A stretch of DNA of 64,000 nucleotides from Hymenopus coronatus (GCA_030762935.1 CM060890.1:65040765-65104764), one strand, 5' to 3'. Shown: positions 23,529-35,522, counted from the stretch's first letter. Program-made: numbers and translations. The notes: generated by a model not told the origin, from the sequence alone.

Positions 23529-23745
23529 CGGTCTGGGTAGCTCAATTGGTTTAGACGCTGGCCTTCTAATCTCATGGTTACGGGTTCAAGGTCGCCGATG
23601 GTTTTTAATTATGCTTAAAAGCGATAGCGGAAAGTTAGTAGATTTATTACTGGCATGTAAAAGAACTCCTGCCTGACAAAATTCCAGCACATCGGCGGCG
23701 CTGATATGGTCCTGGCATTTGACACGCGTTGTGAACAAACGAAAT
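23529..23745 (+). mobile_element. tRNA-derived SINE, type 2
   Basis: A-box-like GGGTAGCTCAATTGGTTTAG and B-box-like ACGGGTTCAAGGTCGCC head a body with AAAAGAACTCCTGCCTGAC, CCAGCACATCGGCGGC and a decayed tail. The head resembles a tRNA but lacks a matching acceptor stem. Confidence 0.72.
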
Positions 23746-24139
23746 ATATATTTTTAGACTGACTTCAAATACATTGTGGCTTTTCTTTTGTTGGTACCTT
23801 AATTCTATATACAACTTTGCTGAGATTCAGCTGAAAGTCACCTACATAAATAAAATTACGTGGTTGTTGATACTGTGATCGGCTTAATATAAAAAAAAGA
23901 AAAAGAAAGAAAGACATTGGCGAATTCCAAGAAATGGTGGTTGTATAAAATATACTTTTCAATGTAATGCGTAGACTTGACGGTCTGTGTCAAATGGGAC
24001 TTCTATAGTTGCCAAGTGTTACTCAGAAATGGATCTGACAGCTTCAGAGGGCGCTGTAAAACTTATCCAAGTATTCTCGTTATTAACCATGGGCAACAGT
24101 TCTCTCGTACCTCTGAATGGAAACATTTCATTCCTAAAA
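23746..24139. other. Unassigned
   Basis: Nothing recognised before the next family A copy. Confidence 0.4.
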
Positions 24140-25007
24140 TTTTGATGTGTTACACTCGCATGACTTTCTCTAGCGGCCTACAAACTTCTTAAAAAGATTA
24201 TTCTTCTTTCTACACAATGCTAATCCAGATATTTATTAGCAGAATGTTCTTATTACTTCCTTTCTTATGAATAAAAAGGGAGTGCACTAAGCTAAAGTGA
24301 CAGGCAAATGTTTTAAAAGCTATCGTTATGCGATTGTCATTGCAAATCACTTCTTTGCTTGGTCAGGAGTAGAACAAAGGAAAAAGGGACACTTTCGTCT
24401 GAGAAAAGTATAAGTACATCACAATTGAAACCAATAACAAGAAATATTTCGGAAACGGTTACCTCCACAAACAAAAACGTGAAAGACATTAATTGTGTGT
24501 TTTGAGATATACATTTTTTGAGGAGTAAGTTTTTGTCTATTTCTTACGGTTTAGCAATTAAGCAAAATTCGGCAAAATTCATCCAGAATAAAGAGACTTC
24601 AGAGGATATTCCTAGAAAATTCAAGATATACATTTTATTTGGGATCTAAATAGCTTTAATATACGGTATTTTAATCAAAATCGTTAGAGCCATTTTTAAG
24701 GAAATCAAAATGTTCGAAACTTTTTCGATGTAGATTGTGGTAGGGGGATTTTTTTGAAAATCTTCGTAGCTTGGAATGTACTAAACCTAAACACCAATTT
24801 TGGTACTTAACGGTCTTTTCGTTATTGAGCTATCGTGTCCATAGACACACTCTCGCGGACCTTTCTCTAAAAAAGTTTTTTTTTCGAACTCAGGTGGCCT
24901 CAAAACATATATTTCCGGTGAAATCTCAACATCAAAATTTTGAGTGGAATACAATACCTTCTCCATCCACTATGTACATTGTTCAAGTGGGCTAGACAAA
25001 GTAAAAA
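24140..25007 (+). repeat. Family A repeat, full length, variant subfamily
   Basis: Starts TTGATGTGTTACACTCGCAT and ends GGGCTAGACAAAGTAAAAA. It carries the CAAACTTCTTAAAAAG variant near its 5' end, which is shared with the copies at 45355 and 61666. Confidence 0.87.
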
Positions 25008-25533
25008 CTGCTTCATTCACACTTTAAGTCTTTCAATTGAAGTAGATATTCTATGAAGTGCTGATAAGTTTATTTTCTGCTGTGGCTTCGTCATTGTATC
25101 TCACTTAAATATCACAGAACTTAAACAGCAATGCATTCTGTGCACGCTTCAATTCCGGGCTGAAAGTAAGGGAGGTAGAATAAGAGAGCAACAGTTGAAG
25201 CAAATGAGCTGCGAATGTAATGAAATGTGAGAACTGAAAAATGTTTTGACTATCTGTTAATTCAAAATGGATTGATTGTTCATACATGCATACTGAATAC
25301 TGTGTAAAGTCCATTATCGTTTCAAAAGCACCCGAAACCCTACACTATCTCTCAGACGTTTCTCTGATTCTTAATGATATGAGTACGAAAATATTTCGAT
25401 TTCCACTACAAACCATCTAGTTGTGAAACACGTTTTCCCAAACTACTATGAAGTTCGTTGTTTACTTAATTGTTTACATTTAAAGTGTTTACTTGATGTT
25501 TATTCTGTTTACTTCTAATAGGGAGGTAAAAAA
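25008..25533. other. Unassigned
   Basis: No gene or repeat recognised. Confidence 0.4.
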
Positions 25534-26168
25534 ATCTGATGTGCTCCACTCTCATGAATTTCTCTAGTTGTTCCACACAAACTATTATTACAAAACATTA
25601 TTATGTTATCTACATCATGCTAATCGAGATAACGGAATATACTAGCTACAGCGATACTCAAATCTTTTAAAAGTTATCGCAATGTGAAACAAAAGTTCGG
25701 TTCGCTTTACATGGCCAGCAGTAAAACTAGTAACGAAAGGAAAGGAGGCTTCCTGTTTGAGAAGAGCCAAGGTAGTTTAAAATTTAAACCAATAACAAAG
25801 AACATCTCGGAAAAGGTCACCTTTATGAGAAAAACGTATATGACATGACTTGTGTGTGTTAACGAGATCTACATTTTTGTCTATCTCTTGCGGTTTATCG
25901 GTTATGCAAAATTCAGAAAATGCATCAAGAATAAAGATCTTCAGAGGCATTGACAGAAAATTCAATATATACATTTTATTTGTGATGTAAATATCTTTAA
26001 CATCGGTATTTAATCAAAATTGTCAGAGACCTCTGAAAAAAAATGTTTTCATGTACAGGATAATTTGGAGTAGGGGTGTTGACTTGAACATTTTCGTATC
26101 GCATCCTTGGTATTTAAACATATTTTCGTTTTTCAGCTTTGTTAAAAACAGACACTCTTCTAAAAATC
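25534..26168 (+). repeat. Family A repeat, 3' truncated at the shared breakpoint
   Basis: True start (TCTGATGTGCTCCACTCTC). It ends GACACTCTTCTAAAAATCTT, at the same internal site where other copies join a second unit. Another, 5'-truncated copy follows directly. Confidence 0.82.
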
Positions 26169-26410
26169 TTCCAAAATAGATCTTATTACTTGCTTCTTTG
26201 TAAATTGAAGGGAAATAACGGAGAGTACAGATTAAAGCGATAGTCAATCTTTTAAAAGCCGGTCGCTATGTGAAACAATTGAAATTCGGTTTTCTTTGCT
26301 TGTTAGAAGTAAACCAAAGAGAAGCGGAAATAGGTCGACTTCTAGTTTGAGAAAAGCTTAAGTAGCTTAAAATTGAAATCATTAAGTCGGAATATCTCGA
26401 AAATGGTTAT

Positions 26411-26430
26411 CCCCCCCCCTCTCTCTCTCA

Positions 26431-26472
<42 letters not shown>
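26411..26472. repeat. (CT)n(CA)n microsatellite
   Basis: Pyrimidine-rich CT units followed by about 16 CA units inside a family A copy. Confidence 0.94.
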
Positions 26473-26476
<4 letters not shown>

Positions 26477-26841
26477 TATATGCTCTAAATGTTGTGTTTT
26501 AACGAGATCTACATTTTTGTTTAGCACGTCTTTGTCTCTCTCTTACGGTTTACCAGTTATGCAAATATTATACAAAAGTCATCCATAATGAAGAGGCCTT
26601 CATAGGCTATTCCCAGAAAATTCAAAATACACATTTCATTTGCCATAAAATATCTTAAACATTTTTAATAAAAATCATTAAGCCATTTTTGAGAAAAAAC
26701 TTATTTTCGAAAATGTTCCAAATAAAAGTTAGCTGGGGTGGAGTGATTTTCTTGAAAACCTTCGTGTCGCATCCTTGGAAGATGTTGAACTTAAATATCA
26801 AGTTTGGTATTTAACCGACTTTTATTTTTTTAGTTATGCTG

Positions 26842-26857
26842 CACCCCCTCACACACA

Positions 26858-26895
<38 letters not shown>
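26842..26895. repeat. (CA)n microsatellite
   Basis: About 25 CA units at the canonical CA-rich position of family A. Confidence 0.96.
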
Positions 26896-26897
<2 letters not shown>

Positions 26898-27034
26898 TGG
26901 ACTTGTTTCTGAAACTGCTTTTTTGGATTCAGGGAATCTCAAAACATGTCTTTCCGGTGAAATCTCGGAATCAAAATTTTGGGTGGAATACAATACCACT
27001 ATGTACATTGCACCTACGTGCTAGAGAAAGTAAA

Positions 27035-27150
27035 ATGTTTTACTCAGAGGACCTCAAAACATAGCTTTTCAGTGAAATTCCCGCATCAAATTTTGGGTGA
27101 AATACGAAACCTTCTCTAGCTACTATGTACATTGTGGAGGAAGTAAAAAT
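27035..27150 (+). repeat. Duplicated 3' end of family A
   Basis: About 115 bp repeating the terminal part of the preceding copy: GACCTCAAAACATAGC, TCAGTGAAATTCCCGC, AACCTTCTCTAGCTACTATG and a final GGAGGAAGTAAAAATT. Confidence 0.8.
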
Positions 27151-27867
27151 TAAGAATGGTGCCACCGAAGACAGAAAACAATCCTTGATTCCATGTCATT
27201 AAAATCCCTTCTTGGGGACAGTTCTGATAAACTAATTGGAAAAAGCAGACATTGCATTTAAATCTACATGCAATTGTTTGGATATTTATAGAGTTGAAGT
27301 ATCACTCAGCACCATGTAAGAATCCAGAATTCAATATGAAATAAACATTAGCATACAGGAAAAATTAAAATCGCCGTCAAGGTAAACCAAAGCGTATTTA
27401 TTGCAGAAATTGGCTCATAAAGAAAGAATAAACCAGCTAATTGGCTAAAAAAGAAATCCAAGGAGCAAAACTGCTAATACACCGCTCTTCTGAAATGCAT
27501 CAATTGTAAAATTACCAGACTGCAACGAATCCTCTCACCATAACTTAACTAGCAATCAGTAACAAATCTTGGGAAGCAATACAAATTAATTTTGGTCGTA
27601 AACAACAAAAGGTAGCATCTATACCAAAACACAGGATTCCTTAATATTCATATACAAAACTCATATGTGACGTAACATCCCGGATACCACTCTTAACTTG
27701 AAATCCTTTAAGACCATGAAATCTTTCAGTGAGAAAATATAACTGATTCATAAATATTAATATTAATCGATTGCTATAGATATAGCATCCGTCAAACAAC
27801 TTTAATTTCACTGATAATGTTTGTTATCATCTCAGAGGTCAATTACAAAGAAGGTAAATACTGTCTT
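27151..27867. other. Unassigned
   Basis: AT-rich, no gene or repeat recognised. Confidence 0.4.
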
Positions 27868-28010
27868 TGACATTGGCACTTTGACTACTCAACGCGGAAG
27901 TCCCAAGTTTCGATTTCTGGCTGCAGGAAGGAATGTTTCTTTATTTGGAAGTGTTTTCTATCCTCTCCAAAGTCCAGGAGTATGATTTGGATTAGAATAT
28001 GTAGATTGTT
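27868..28010 (+). mobile_element. SINE, (TG)-tail type, decayed
   Basis: B-box-like CCAAGTTTCGATTTCTGGC is followed by the body GGAATGTTTCTTTATTTGG and TATCCTCTCCAAAGTCCAGG, in the same order as the better copies at 28766 and 30230. The tail has decayed. Confidence 0.6.
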
Positions 28011-28243
28011 CAAAGTGTAACTTTTAGTAATTGATCGTGAGAGGTCGTACTGAAGCTAGTCAAAGTCGTCAAAGTAGTTGATACATAGTACATAGTTTTA
28101 TTTTAAGTTCAATACAACAGATATAATAAAGACTACATTATTTTTAAAAGGGCTACACTTGATATTCTACGATATTAATACGAAGCATTTCTTAAAATAT
28201 TCAAAGAACAAATATGTGAATATAAACCTAAAGCTAGGAGATG

Positions 28244-28337
28244 GCTCAGATTGGTAGCGATTGTGGCTCGTATCCGAGAGTTCGCGGGTTCAAATTCCGT
28301 ATACTACCCGAAGTTTTTTTTTTTTTTTTTTTTTTTC
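28244..28337 (+). mobile_element. tRNA-derived SINE head with poly-T
   Basis: tRNA-like GATGGCTCAGATTGGTAGCG and CGCGGGTTCAAATTCCG are followed by CCCGAAG and a T run at about 28313-28336. No acceptor pairing was confirmed. Confidence 0.62.
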
Positions 28338-28765
28338 CATTTCGTAATGGTTTCCCTTAGTTACAAAATCAAACGTCAGATTGGACACTCAGAAGCCTGA
28401 TCAATATAATAAAAGAAAAATAAGTAGGCACCTAACTAAGGCCATCTATCAGCAGATTATCCAAGCAATCGTCCAAAAAGGCAATTAAGATTATTTCTCC
28501 GACAGACGACTGGAGACAAACTGCAATGCGTATTGACTTACTCTAATTAACGTCCTACACAGTGGTCTTCAAAGTTTTATTCTTCCATAGACATCTTACT
28601 AATTCAGCTAAACACTCATTTCCAATTTTGTTGCAGCTATAATAGCAATTTACAATTGAGACAAGTATATGTTTCAAATTTCAAACTAATGGCGAAGAAC
28701 ACATCGGAAATTAACCACTGACTTCAACGGTTATGACAGATAAGCAAGTAAATAAAGGTATAGGT
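28338..28765. other. Unassigned
   Basis: Nothing recognised between two SINEs. Confidence 0.4.
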
Positions 28766-28888
28766 ATATGGTAGAACTCCTGACTGGTGTGTTAGGGGTC
28801 CCAGATTTGATTCCCGGCTGGGGATGGGGAGTTTTTCTCTATTCCAGGTTTTCCCTATTCTCCCCAGAGTTTAGAAGTATGCTTGAGA

Positions 28889-28921
<33 letters not shown>

Positions 28922-28938
28922 AGTGTGTGTGTGTGTGT
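28766..28938 (+). mobile_element. SINE, (TG)-tail type
   Basis: Head with B-box-like CCAGATTTGATTCCCGGC, body GGGGAGTTTTTCTCTATTCC and CCTATTCTCCCCAGAG, then a (TG)n tail at about 28890-28938. It shares its body with 30230-30388 and 32928-33055. Confidence 0.75.
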
Positions 28939-29064
28939 CGCTTAATAAACAAAATTAAAAAAAATGTAGCCCAATGACAGTTAATAGTACACGAGTTAAC
29001 ACCAATGCCGATAGTCAAATGTTTCACAAGCAAAATAGGACCTGCAATATTATTATTATTACTA

Positions 29065-29095
<31 letters not shown>

Positions 29096-30229
29096 TACTA
29101 GTATTATTATTACTATTACTAGTATTATTATTATATTATTATTTACGACTAGAGCTCTACCACTAGCCATATTCTCTTATCAATCGTTTTTATCTTTTAT
29201 TTCCTAAAAATGACTTAACATAATGAACCCACAGAATGAATTTCTTGCTAATTTTAAACACATTTTTATAGGAAACATAATTTGATGGATAATCAGCCCT
29301 GATAAATCGATAGAATGTAGCTACTTCTATTCAGTTTTAGAATGGTCAATTGCTTTAAGACTGCAGATTAACAGCAAAATGTAATTCCAGGAACATTATT
29401 GTTTAAAATATGCGGGTGTATTGTAAAAAATTTGCCACACACATATACACGCGCGCACACGCACACGTACACGCACACACAACAGGTTTTCAGAGGTCAG
29501 TTGTATTATTATTAAGAACCCAACCTTATTAACTTTAGCATTTCAAAATTCCCAGCTGATTTTCTTCAGTTCTTGTTCGCTGTCCTACTGTACTACTGTA
29601 AAAACGTTAACTTCATTACAACGTCTTTGGTTTAGTTTTTCTTCACATAAACATTTCATTATTAAGGATTTACACAGTTTCGATTGATGACTTGAGTCAT
29701 TGGAGCCGATGCGTAGCAGCTCCATAATTTATGCAATCGTCGCTAGGTAGATTTAAGTGTTAACTTTTTTTATATTTCTCCGCTAACAAGCTATGTACAT
29801 ATTATTACATATTATCCATAGATACCAAAAACCCCAAGTTATGATTAAATTTAAAACAAATTAGATGTCAGAGAAATTTAGTTGCTAAAGCAAAAGGTGT
29901 AGGAAGTTCAGCACAAATCACGATTACTCGAATGGGTGCGATTGACACAAATGTGAAACATAAAACATACACCAATGAAAAAACCAACAAATTAATTCAA
30001 GGTTAAAATATGCATTCCACTATTTTGCACGAGAGTAGTTATTAACTCATGTAGAACTTTAGTCATGGATTACATGTATAATTAAAGATGGCGAAAGAAA
30101 AAAAAAAAGGAAAACAAACCAATTGTGATTTTCTCATCTACATAAACCTTGCAGCCTTAAGGTGAACTTAACGAAATAATGGAGAAGCAGTAACGAAAAA
30201 AGATGTCAAACAAAATTCCTGTTTTCTGT
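28939..30229. other. Unassigned, with (ATT)n and CA-rich tracts
   Basis: Includes an interrupted (ATT)n array at 29048-29142 and a mixed CA/CG tract at about 29437-29481. No gene was recognised. Confidence 0.45.
29048..29142. repeat. Interrupted (ATT)n microsatellite
   Basis: About 95 bases of ATT units with ACT and AGT variants. Confidence 0.94.
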
Positions 30230-30388
30230 CTTTGCGGTCGAGTGTTTAGCGTTCTGGCTTCTCGTTCACAAGTTCCGGGTTCGATTCCCGGCTGAGGCGG
30301 AGAATTTTTCTTTAATTAGAATCATTCCCTATCCCCCACAGAGACTGTAAGTTTGCATGCGATAGTGAATGTGTGTGTGTGTGTGTGT
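30230..30388 (+). mobile_element. SINE, (TG)-tail type, best copy
   Basis: A-box-like GCGGTCGAGTGTTTAGCG and perfect-looking B-box CGGGTTCGATTCCCGGC, body GAATTTTTCTTTAATTAG and CCTATCCCCCACAGAG, then a (TG)n tail at about 30369-30388. Confidence 0.82.
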
Positions 30389-31021
30389 TTATTTAATACT
30401 ATAAACCAGAGGAAGGGGACGTTAAAAATCCCTACAGTTCAGCGAGAAACCCCAACAGTCTAAACCAAAGTCCCCAATATGGCCATAGAAGTTAAAGAGG
30501 GCTATATAAATAGGGGGGGGGGTGTTTGTCTTATAAAATAATACGGGAAGGAGGTTAACAACCGCTGTAACTCTGGCCTTTCAAATACATGACGTTTACA
30601 GCTTTCGTTCCAGGAACAACAGACCACCTCTAAAATAATGTTCTTCGGGTGTTTGTCATTTCAGGCAAGGCTTAAAGCATTTTATGTCTCAAACATTACT
30701 TATTCTCTGTTGCAAAATTTAGCAGTTGTCTGTAAGGGCAACCAAGTCATAATTTTTTGTTGCCCTGAACAAATACCGTTGCCATTTATGTACACCATAG
30801 CAACGAGATGAATGCCCTTAAACGTCAAATATCTCAAGTATGTTACGAGCAGTTCAGTCTTCTTTGGTCGCAGTGCGGCGAGGATTCAAATTGAATGCAT
30901 AAAATAGGAGTCTTGCAAGGACAGAATGCTTCTTGCTTGATGAAGAACGTTCTAGAAACTGTGCATTCAACCCGAAATTCGATTTTGATTGCATTAGAAA
31001 TCTCCTGAATTCAAAACAAAA
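30389..31021. other. Unassigned
   Basis: Contains a G run near 30511-30520. No gene or repeat recognised. Confidence 0.4.
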
Positions 31022-31098
31022 AGCTGATATATTGCAATTACATAACTTTCTCTACTGATGATCTAGAAACTGTTCTTACAAAAGCTTAACCTTCTATA
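31022..31098 (+). repeat. Family A 5'-end fragment
   Basis: About 75 bp: CTGATATATTGCAATTACAT, AACTTTCTCTAC and AAGCTTAACCTTCTAT. The fragment breaks off where an inverted copy begins. Confidence 0.7.
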
Positions 31099-31242
31099 TA
31101 ATTTTTACTTTCTCTACATGTACTTATACAGTGTATAGAGAAGGTATTGTATTGCACCCAAAAATTCGATACCGAGATTTCACCGGAAATACATGTTTTG
31201 GGTCCCCCTGAATCTAAAAAAAGTATTTTAGGAAAAAGGTCC

Positions 31243-31284
<42 letters not shown>

Positions 31285-31977
31285 ACAGCATAGCTCAAAA
31301 ACGAAAAGATCGTTGAATACCAAACTTGGTATTTAAGTTTGGTATCTTCCAAGGATACGACACGAAGATTTTCAAGAAAATCCCCCCACCCCAAACTACC
31401 TTTTACAAAGAGCTTTTTTTCGAAAATTCTGATTTTCTTAAAAATGGCTCTAACGATTTTGATTAAAATATCGTATATTAAATCTGACAAATAAAATGTA
31501 TATCTTGAATTTTCTGGGAATAGCCTCTGAAGACTACTTTATTCTGGATGAATTTCACGGAATTATGCATAGCTGCTAAACCGTAAGAGATGGGTAAAAA
31601 CTTAACAAACAAAAAATGTAGAGCACATTAAAACACACAATTTATGTTATATACATTTTTTTCTTGGAGTTGATCGTTTTTGACATATTCCTTGTTTTTG
31701 GTTTCAGCTATGAAAAACATACTTTTCTCATACAGGAATTTATCAACTCCTGTCCACACAAACAAAGGAACTTCAGTCACATAGCTACCAGCTTTTGATT
31801 ATTAGTTTGGCCTTTAGTACTCCATTATTTCCCTTTTGCTTACAAGGAAGCAAGTAATAAGACTATTTGTGCTAACTTTTTTCTCGATTACCATGAAGTA
31901 AACAGAAGCATAAACTTTTTAACAATAATTTGTTGCAGAGGTAGAGAAAGTCATATGAATGGAACACACAAGATTTT
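31099..31977 (-). repeat. Family A repeat, inverted, full length, first of a pair
   Basis: From ATTTTTACTTTCTCTACATG to GGAACACACAAGATTTTG, with all landmarks. A (TG)n tract at about 31248-31283 sits at the canonical position. Confidence 0.9.
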
Positions 31978-31984
31978 GTCACTT

Positions 31985-32805
31985 CTTTTAGTTTCTCTAG
32001 CACGTATGTGCAATATACATAGGACAGAGAAGGTATTGCATTCCACCCAAATATTCCATACTGTGCATGTGTGAGTGCGGGGGAGGGGGGAAGGACAGCA
32101 TAGCTCAAAAACAAATAAACCGTTAATACCAAATTTGGTGCTTAAGTTTAGTATCTGCCTAAGAAAGCGACACGATAATTTTCAAGATAATCCCCCTACT
32201 CCATTCTACTCTTTACACAGAACAATTTTTTAAAATTTTGTTTTTACCTATAATGGCTCTAACGCTTTTGATTAAAATATCATATACTAAAGATATTTAC
32301 ATGACTAATAAAATGCACATGTTGAGCTTTCTGGGAATAACCTCTGAAGATCTCTTCATTCTGGGTGAATGTTGCATTAACTGGTAAACCCTAAGAGATA
32401 AACTACACAAACAAATACAGATCTCGTTAAAACACACAATTTATGTTATACACAGTTTTTTGTAGAGTTTACAGTTTCAGAGACATTCCTTGTTATTTGA
32501 TTCAATGTTAAACTACTTAAACTTTATTCAAACAGGAAGTTATCTTTCGTTTGGTCTCTCTTTTGTTTTACTCCTGGCCAAGAGAGACAAACTTCAATTG
32601 TTCGCATAGCTACCAACTTTTAAAATATTTTACTATCCCTTTAAGCCTAGTATTCTGTTACTTCCCTTCTGCTTAGAAGGAATCAAGCAATAAGATAATT
32701 TCTGCTAATATTTATCTCGATCAGTATGTAGATAAAAGAATCGTCTGCAAGAATAGTTTGTTTGCAGAACAGATAGAGTAAGCAATGAACACGTCAGATG
32801 TTTTT
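31985..32805 (-). repeat. Family A repeat, inverted, second of a pair
   Basis: Starts TTTTAGTTTCTCTAGCACG a few bases after the previous copy and ends GAACACGTCAGATGTTTTT. The two therefore form a head-to-tail pair. Confidence 0.86.
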
Positions 32806-32927
32806 CATTTAACAATAAATACACAAAACACATCTAGGAGAGACAACAGAGAACATGCTAATCACCTGAAACGTTTATGTTGCTCTTCAATAACAGTTCT
32901 AAATCACATGAAAGATAACATAACATA

Positions 32928-33055
32928 GGTGCAAGGTTCGATTCCTGGGGCGGGAATTTTTCTTGAACCAGAATCATTCTCTATCACTCACAGAGTCTGG
33001 AAGTGAGTATGTAAGAGTGAATAAGCATGGTTTTTAAAAATAAAAAATGATTTAA
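32928..33055 (+). mobile_element. SINE, (TG)-tail type, 5' truncated
   Basis: Starts at the B-box (AAGGTTCGATTCCTGGG) and keeps the body GGGAATTTTTCTTGAACCAG and ATCACTCACAGAGTCTGG. The tail is TAAAAATAAAAAATG and lacks the usual TG run. Confidence 0.72.
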
Positions 33056-33159
33056 ATAAAAAATAAAAACAAACAGCTTTAAATATCCTACCTCAATGAG
33101 CTGTTTCACACTCAAAGCCCCAGGTATGTTCCAGGTGGCTATACAAATAAAACGCATAT

Positions 33160-34098
33160 GTTCAGAAATATAAGCAGCAAGTCGTTTTCTTTTCAGTCGT
33201 CTGTTGGGTAGCTCTGTTTGGATGACTGACGAGAGTTTGACGCAGTCTTAAATAGTTCATCTTGATGACTACAGGTCGCACAACAGTTCTTGATGAATGA
33301 CATTTTAAATTAGATTAGATGCCAGTCACCTGCTCACCTTTACCGTGCATTCTCGAAACGTAATCATAAGGAAGCACAGTTGTTTGTAACAAACTATTTG
33401 CTGGCCTGTTTATCAAGGGTAGGCTAGCTCACTGTATCTTCGCTGAAGGTCATTCATCTAGAAGGAACGAGCAGCCTGTACCAAAACTTCTGGACGGGAG
33501 AGTGATGTTGCTGACACACCAGAGAGAATCTAGATCAGTCTAAAATAGTTGTTCCGAGTGACTTGAGGTAATGTGATAATGAACCAGAATCCCAATATGA
33601 ACATCCATATTGCCAAATAGAACTTATTCTCATAGAGAATGCGTTTGTATGCAGAGCAAGAGTTGGTTGCTACTCCTGATTCTTGAGATGATGTGTGCGA
33701 TGTGCTCTAGGTTAGTTTGCTATCCATATTGAGTTCCTCATAAGGAACTGAAAGAGATGTGGACACAGTCTCTTCCAAAAGTTATGGGGTACTGTGTTAT
33801 TTTTTTTTATATGTAAAATATACCTACGATCTGTGATTTCTTTGGATTCATTATAACTCGCCATTGAGAATTCTACCTGTTAATTTGGATGAAGATTTGG
33901 CCTGCTACTTCTCAACTGCTGACATAATCTGCCCAAGGTAGTATAACATTTGCTAAAAAAAAAGTATTGCAGTATAATCTGTAAAATGTGCAACAGAACA
34001 TAGCAAAGAAAAACAGATGTATACGCTTTATACATAAGCCGGTCTAAAATACAGTCTTGAGGAACACCTGGGAAGATACTTGTTGGTAATACGTACAA
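33160..34098 (-). mobile_element. Jockey-clade LINE fragment, heavily decayed RT
   Basis: Minus-strand frames show the reverse-transcriptase palm start GVPQDCILDRLMYKAYTS (normally a G-V-P-Q-G-S-x-L box). Next comes TTLGRLCQQLRS, then the post-RT segment SSIWQYGCSYWDSGS, like the Jockey P-I-W-x-Y-G-x-x-L-W-G box, then LSGVSATS and finally PNRRLKRKRLAAYI. The catalytic F-A-D-D box is not preserved. Stops and frame changes are abundant. It is a fragment of ORF2 without an intact end. Confidence 0.65.
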
Positions 34099-34176
34099 AT
34101 GTTATTATTCATTTACACATTTCATTGTAAGTATAAAAAGAATAGGGTAAACTACAGAGATAATCAAATCGTTTAA

Positions 34177-34265
34177 GCCCGCCTCAGTAGTGTGAGAGTT
34201 GCGTGTCTGCCTGATATTCAAGAGGTCGCGAGTTCGACTCTCGCTTAGGGCGAGTTACCCGGAGA

Positions 34266-34296
<31 letters not shown>

Positions 34297-34410
34297 CAGG
34301 TTTTCCCTTAACCCGAGATGACGAATCCACGGAGCCCGATATCATTTGAGCATAATTTCACCGATTTCATTTGTCGTCTCATATGAGCAACCAGGTTAAA
34401 TGGCGAAAAA
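34177..34410 (+). mobile_element. tRNA-derived SINE with internal poly-T
   Basis: tRNA-like head of about 76 bases (starts GCCCGCCTCAGTAGTG; B-box GCGAGTTCGACTCTCGC; GCCC pairs with GGGC at the end). A T run at about 34268-34296 follows, then a body CAGGTTTTCCCTTAACCCG, CATTTGTCGTCTCATATGAG. Confidence 0.75.
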
Positions 34411-34682
34411 AATTTAAAAGCGGTCACTTGTGACGGCTTTGAACCCCTCCCCCTATTTGTTTAATGCCGCTTTAACTTTAATAACATGGTCAGTTCCCGA
34501 CGAATCTATTAGGAGAAGTCTCGTTACTCGGCGAGTAGCCAACAGTTAGCCTTATAGGCCTTAGACCATCATACCATCTCGTTTCGTCATACACATTTCG
34601 TTATAGCTACAAAGGGTATAGAGGAAATCAAATAGATGTTAAAAAAAGAGTGGCTCTTGCTGGGCTTACATCTTAACAATTT
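34411..34682. other. Unassigned
   Basis: Possibly the far end of the preceding SINE or a neighbouring element; nothing further recognised. Confidence 0.3.
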
Positions 34683-35228
34683 TCCATATCGTGAGAGTTG
34701 CGACATCATTGTAATAAAATACAATGTATTTAAAATTTAAACCAATAGTATATCGGAAATGGCTCATGCCACAAAAACGATGTTTGAAACAGGGTTTTAA
34801 AATTTGTTGTGTAATAGGTTTTTGTCTATCTTTTAACATTTACTAATTAAGCACAATCATGCACAACTCCTTCCAAACGAGTATGGCTATTCCCAGAAAA
34901 CTCATGATAGATTTTATTCCAGTTGTAGACGTCTTACATAATCAAAATCGTTACTTCCATTTTTGAGAAAATGAAAAATTACGAAATTTTAAATATGATA
35001 TGCCCAAGATGCGGGGGGGAGGGTTATGCACATCTATGCATTTATTATTATGACCCTTTATCTATTTCCGTTGTAGTTTTTAAAACGTATATGTGTCTCT
35101 CTCTCTCTCTCTTTCTCTCCATTCACATAGAGATCTTTTTTCTAAAATGTTTTTATTCGGGGAACCTCAAAAAGTTATTTACGGTGAAATTAGGACAAAA
35201 GAGTTTTTAGTGGAACTCCACACTAAAT
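34683..35228 (+). repeat. Family A repeat, 5' truncated, diverged
   Basis: Recognised by AAATTTAAACCAATAG, GTTTTTGTCTATCTTTTAAC, GGCTATTCCCAGAAAACTC, TTTTGAGAAAATGAAAAATT and TATTTACGGTGAAATTAGG. The CA-rich site has become CT-rich. Confidence 0.7.
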
Positions 35229-35522
35229 ATATGTTAATATTATGAAGAATAATTTGGAAATCCCTACCAAATGGCACCACATAAAGTCATGTGATTCCAG
35301 CAGTTCTTTCCCCATAGTATCTTCTCCAGCGAGTACTTGTCTAACCCAGGCACTTTATTAACAGTTTCATGATGTACTTTTCTGATATCCTTTCATTGCT
35401 TTCATATTTGCTATGGTGCATTTCCAGACATGTCCGCCGGAGGGAAGCAAACGTCGCTGAAATGATGATATAAAATAATAATTGCCGATAGTTTGGCAAT
35501 TGAACTAAACCATAAAACTTAC
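35229..35522. other. Unassigned, possible intron or relic
   Basis: On the minus strand, short open segments such as KVPGLDKYSLEKILW occur after the candidate exon, with no recognised family. Confidence 0.25.

Larger units (their letters stand above)
26172..27034 (+). repeat. Family A repeat, 5' truncated, with two microsatellites
   Basis: Begins AGATCTTATTACTTGCTTCT and ends GTGCTAGAGAAAGTAAAA. It carries (CT)n(CA)n at 26411-26472 and (CA)n at 26842-26895, at two different internal positions. Confidence 0.85.

Noticed and set aside
23317..23676. 119-codon frame through a (CA)n tract
   Set aside because: Most of the frame is His-Thr from the microsatellite and the rest is SINE; no independent coding signal.
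31086..31490. 134-codon minus frame
   Set aside because: Lies wholly in an inverted family A copy with a TG tract; other copies do not conserve the frame.
34177..34252. Functional tRNA gene
   Set aside because: Head folds only in part and is followed directly by a SINE body; treated as a SINE.
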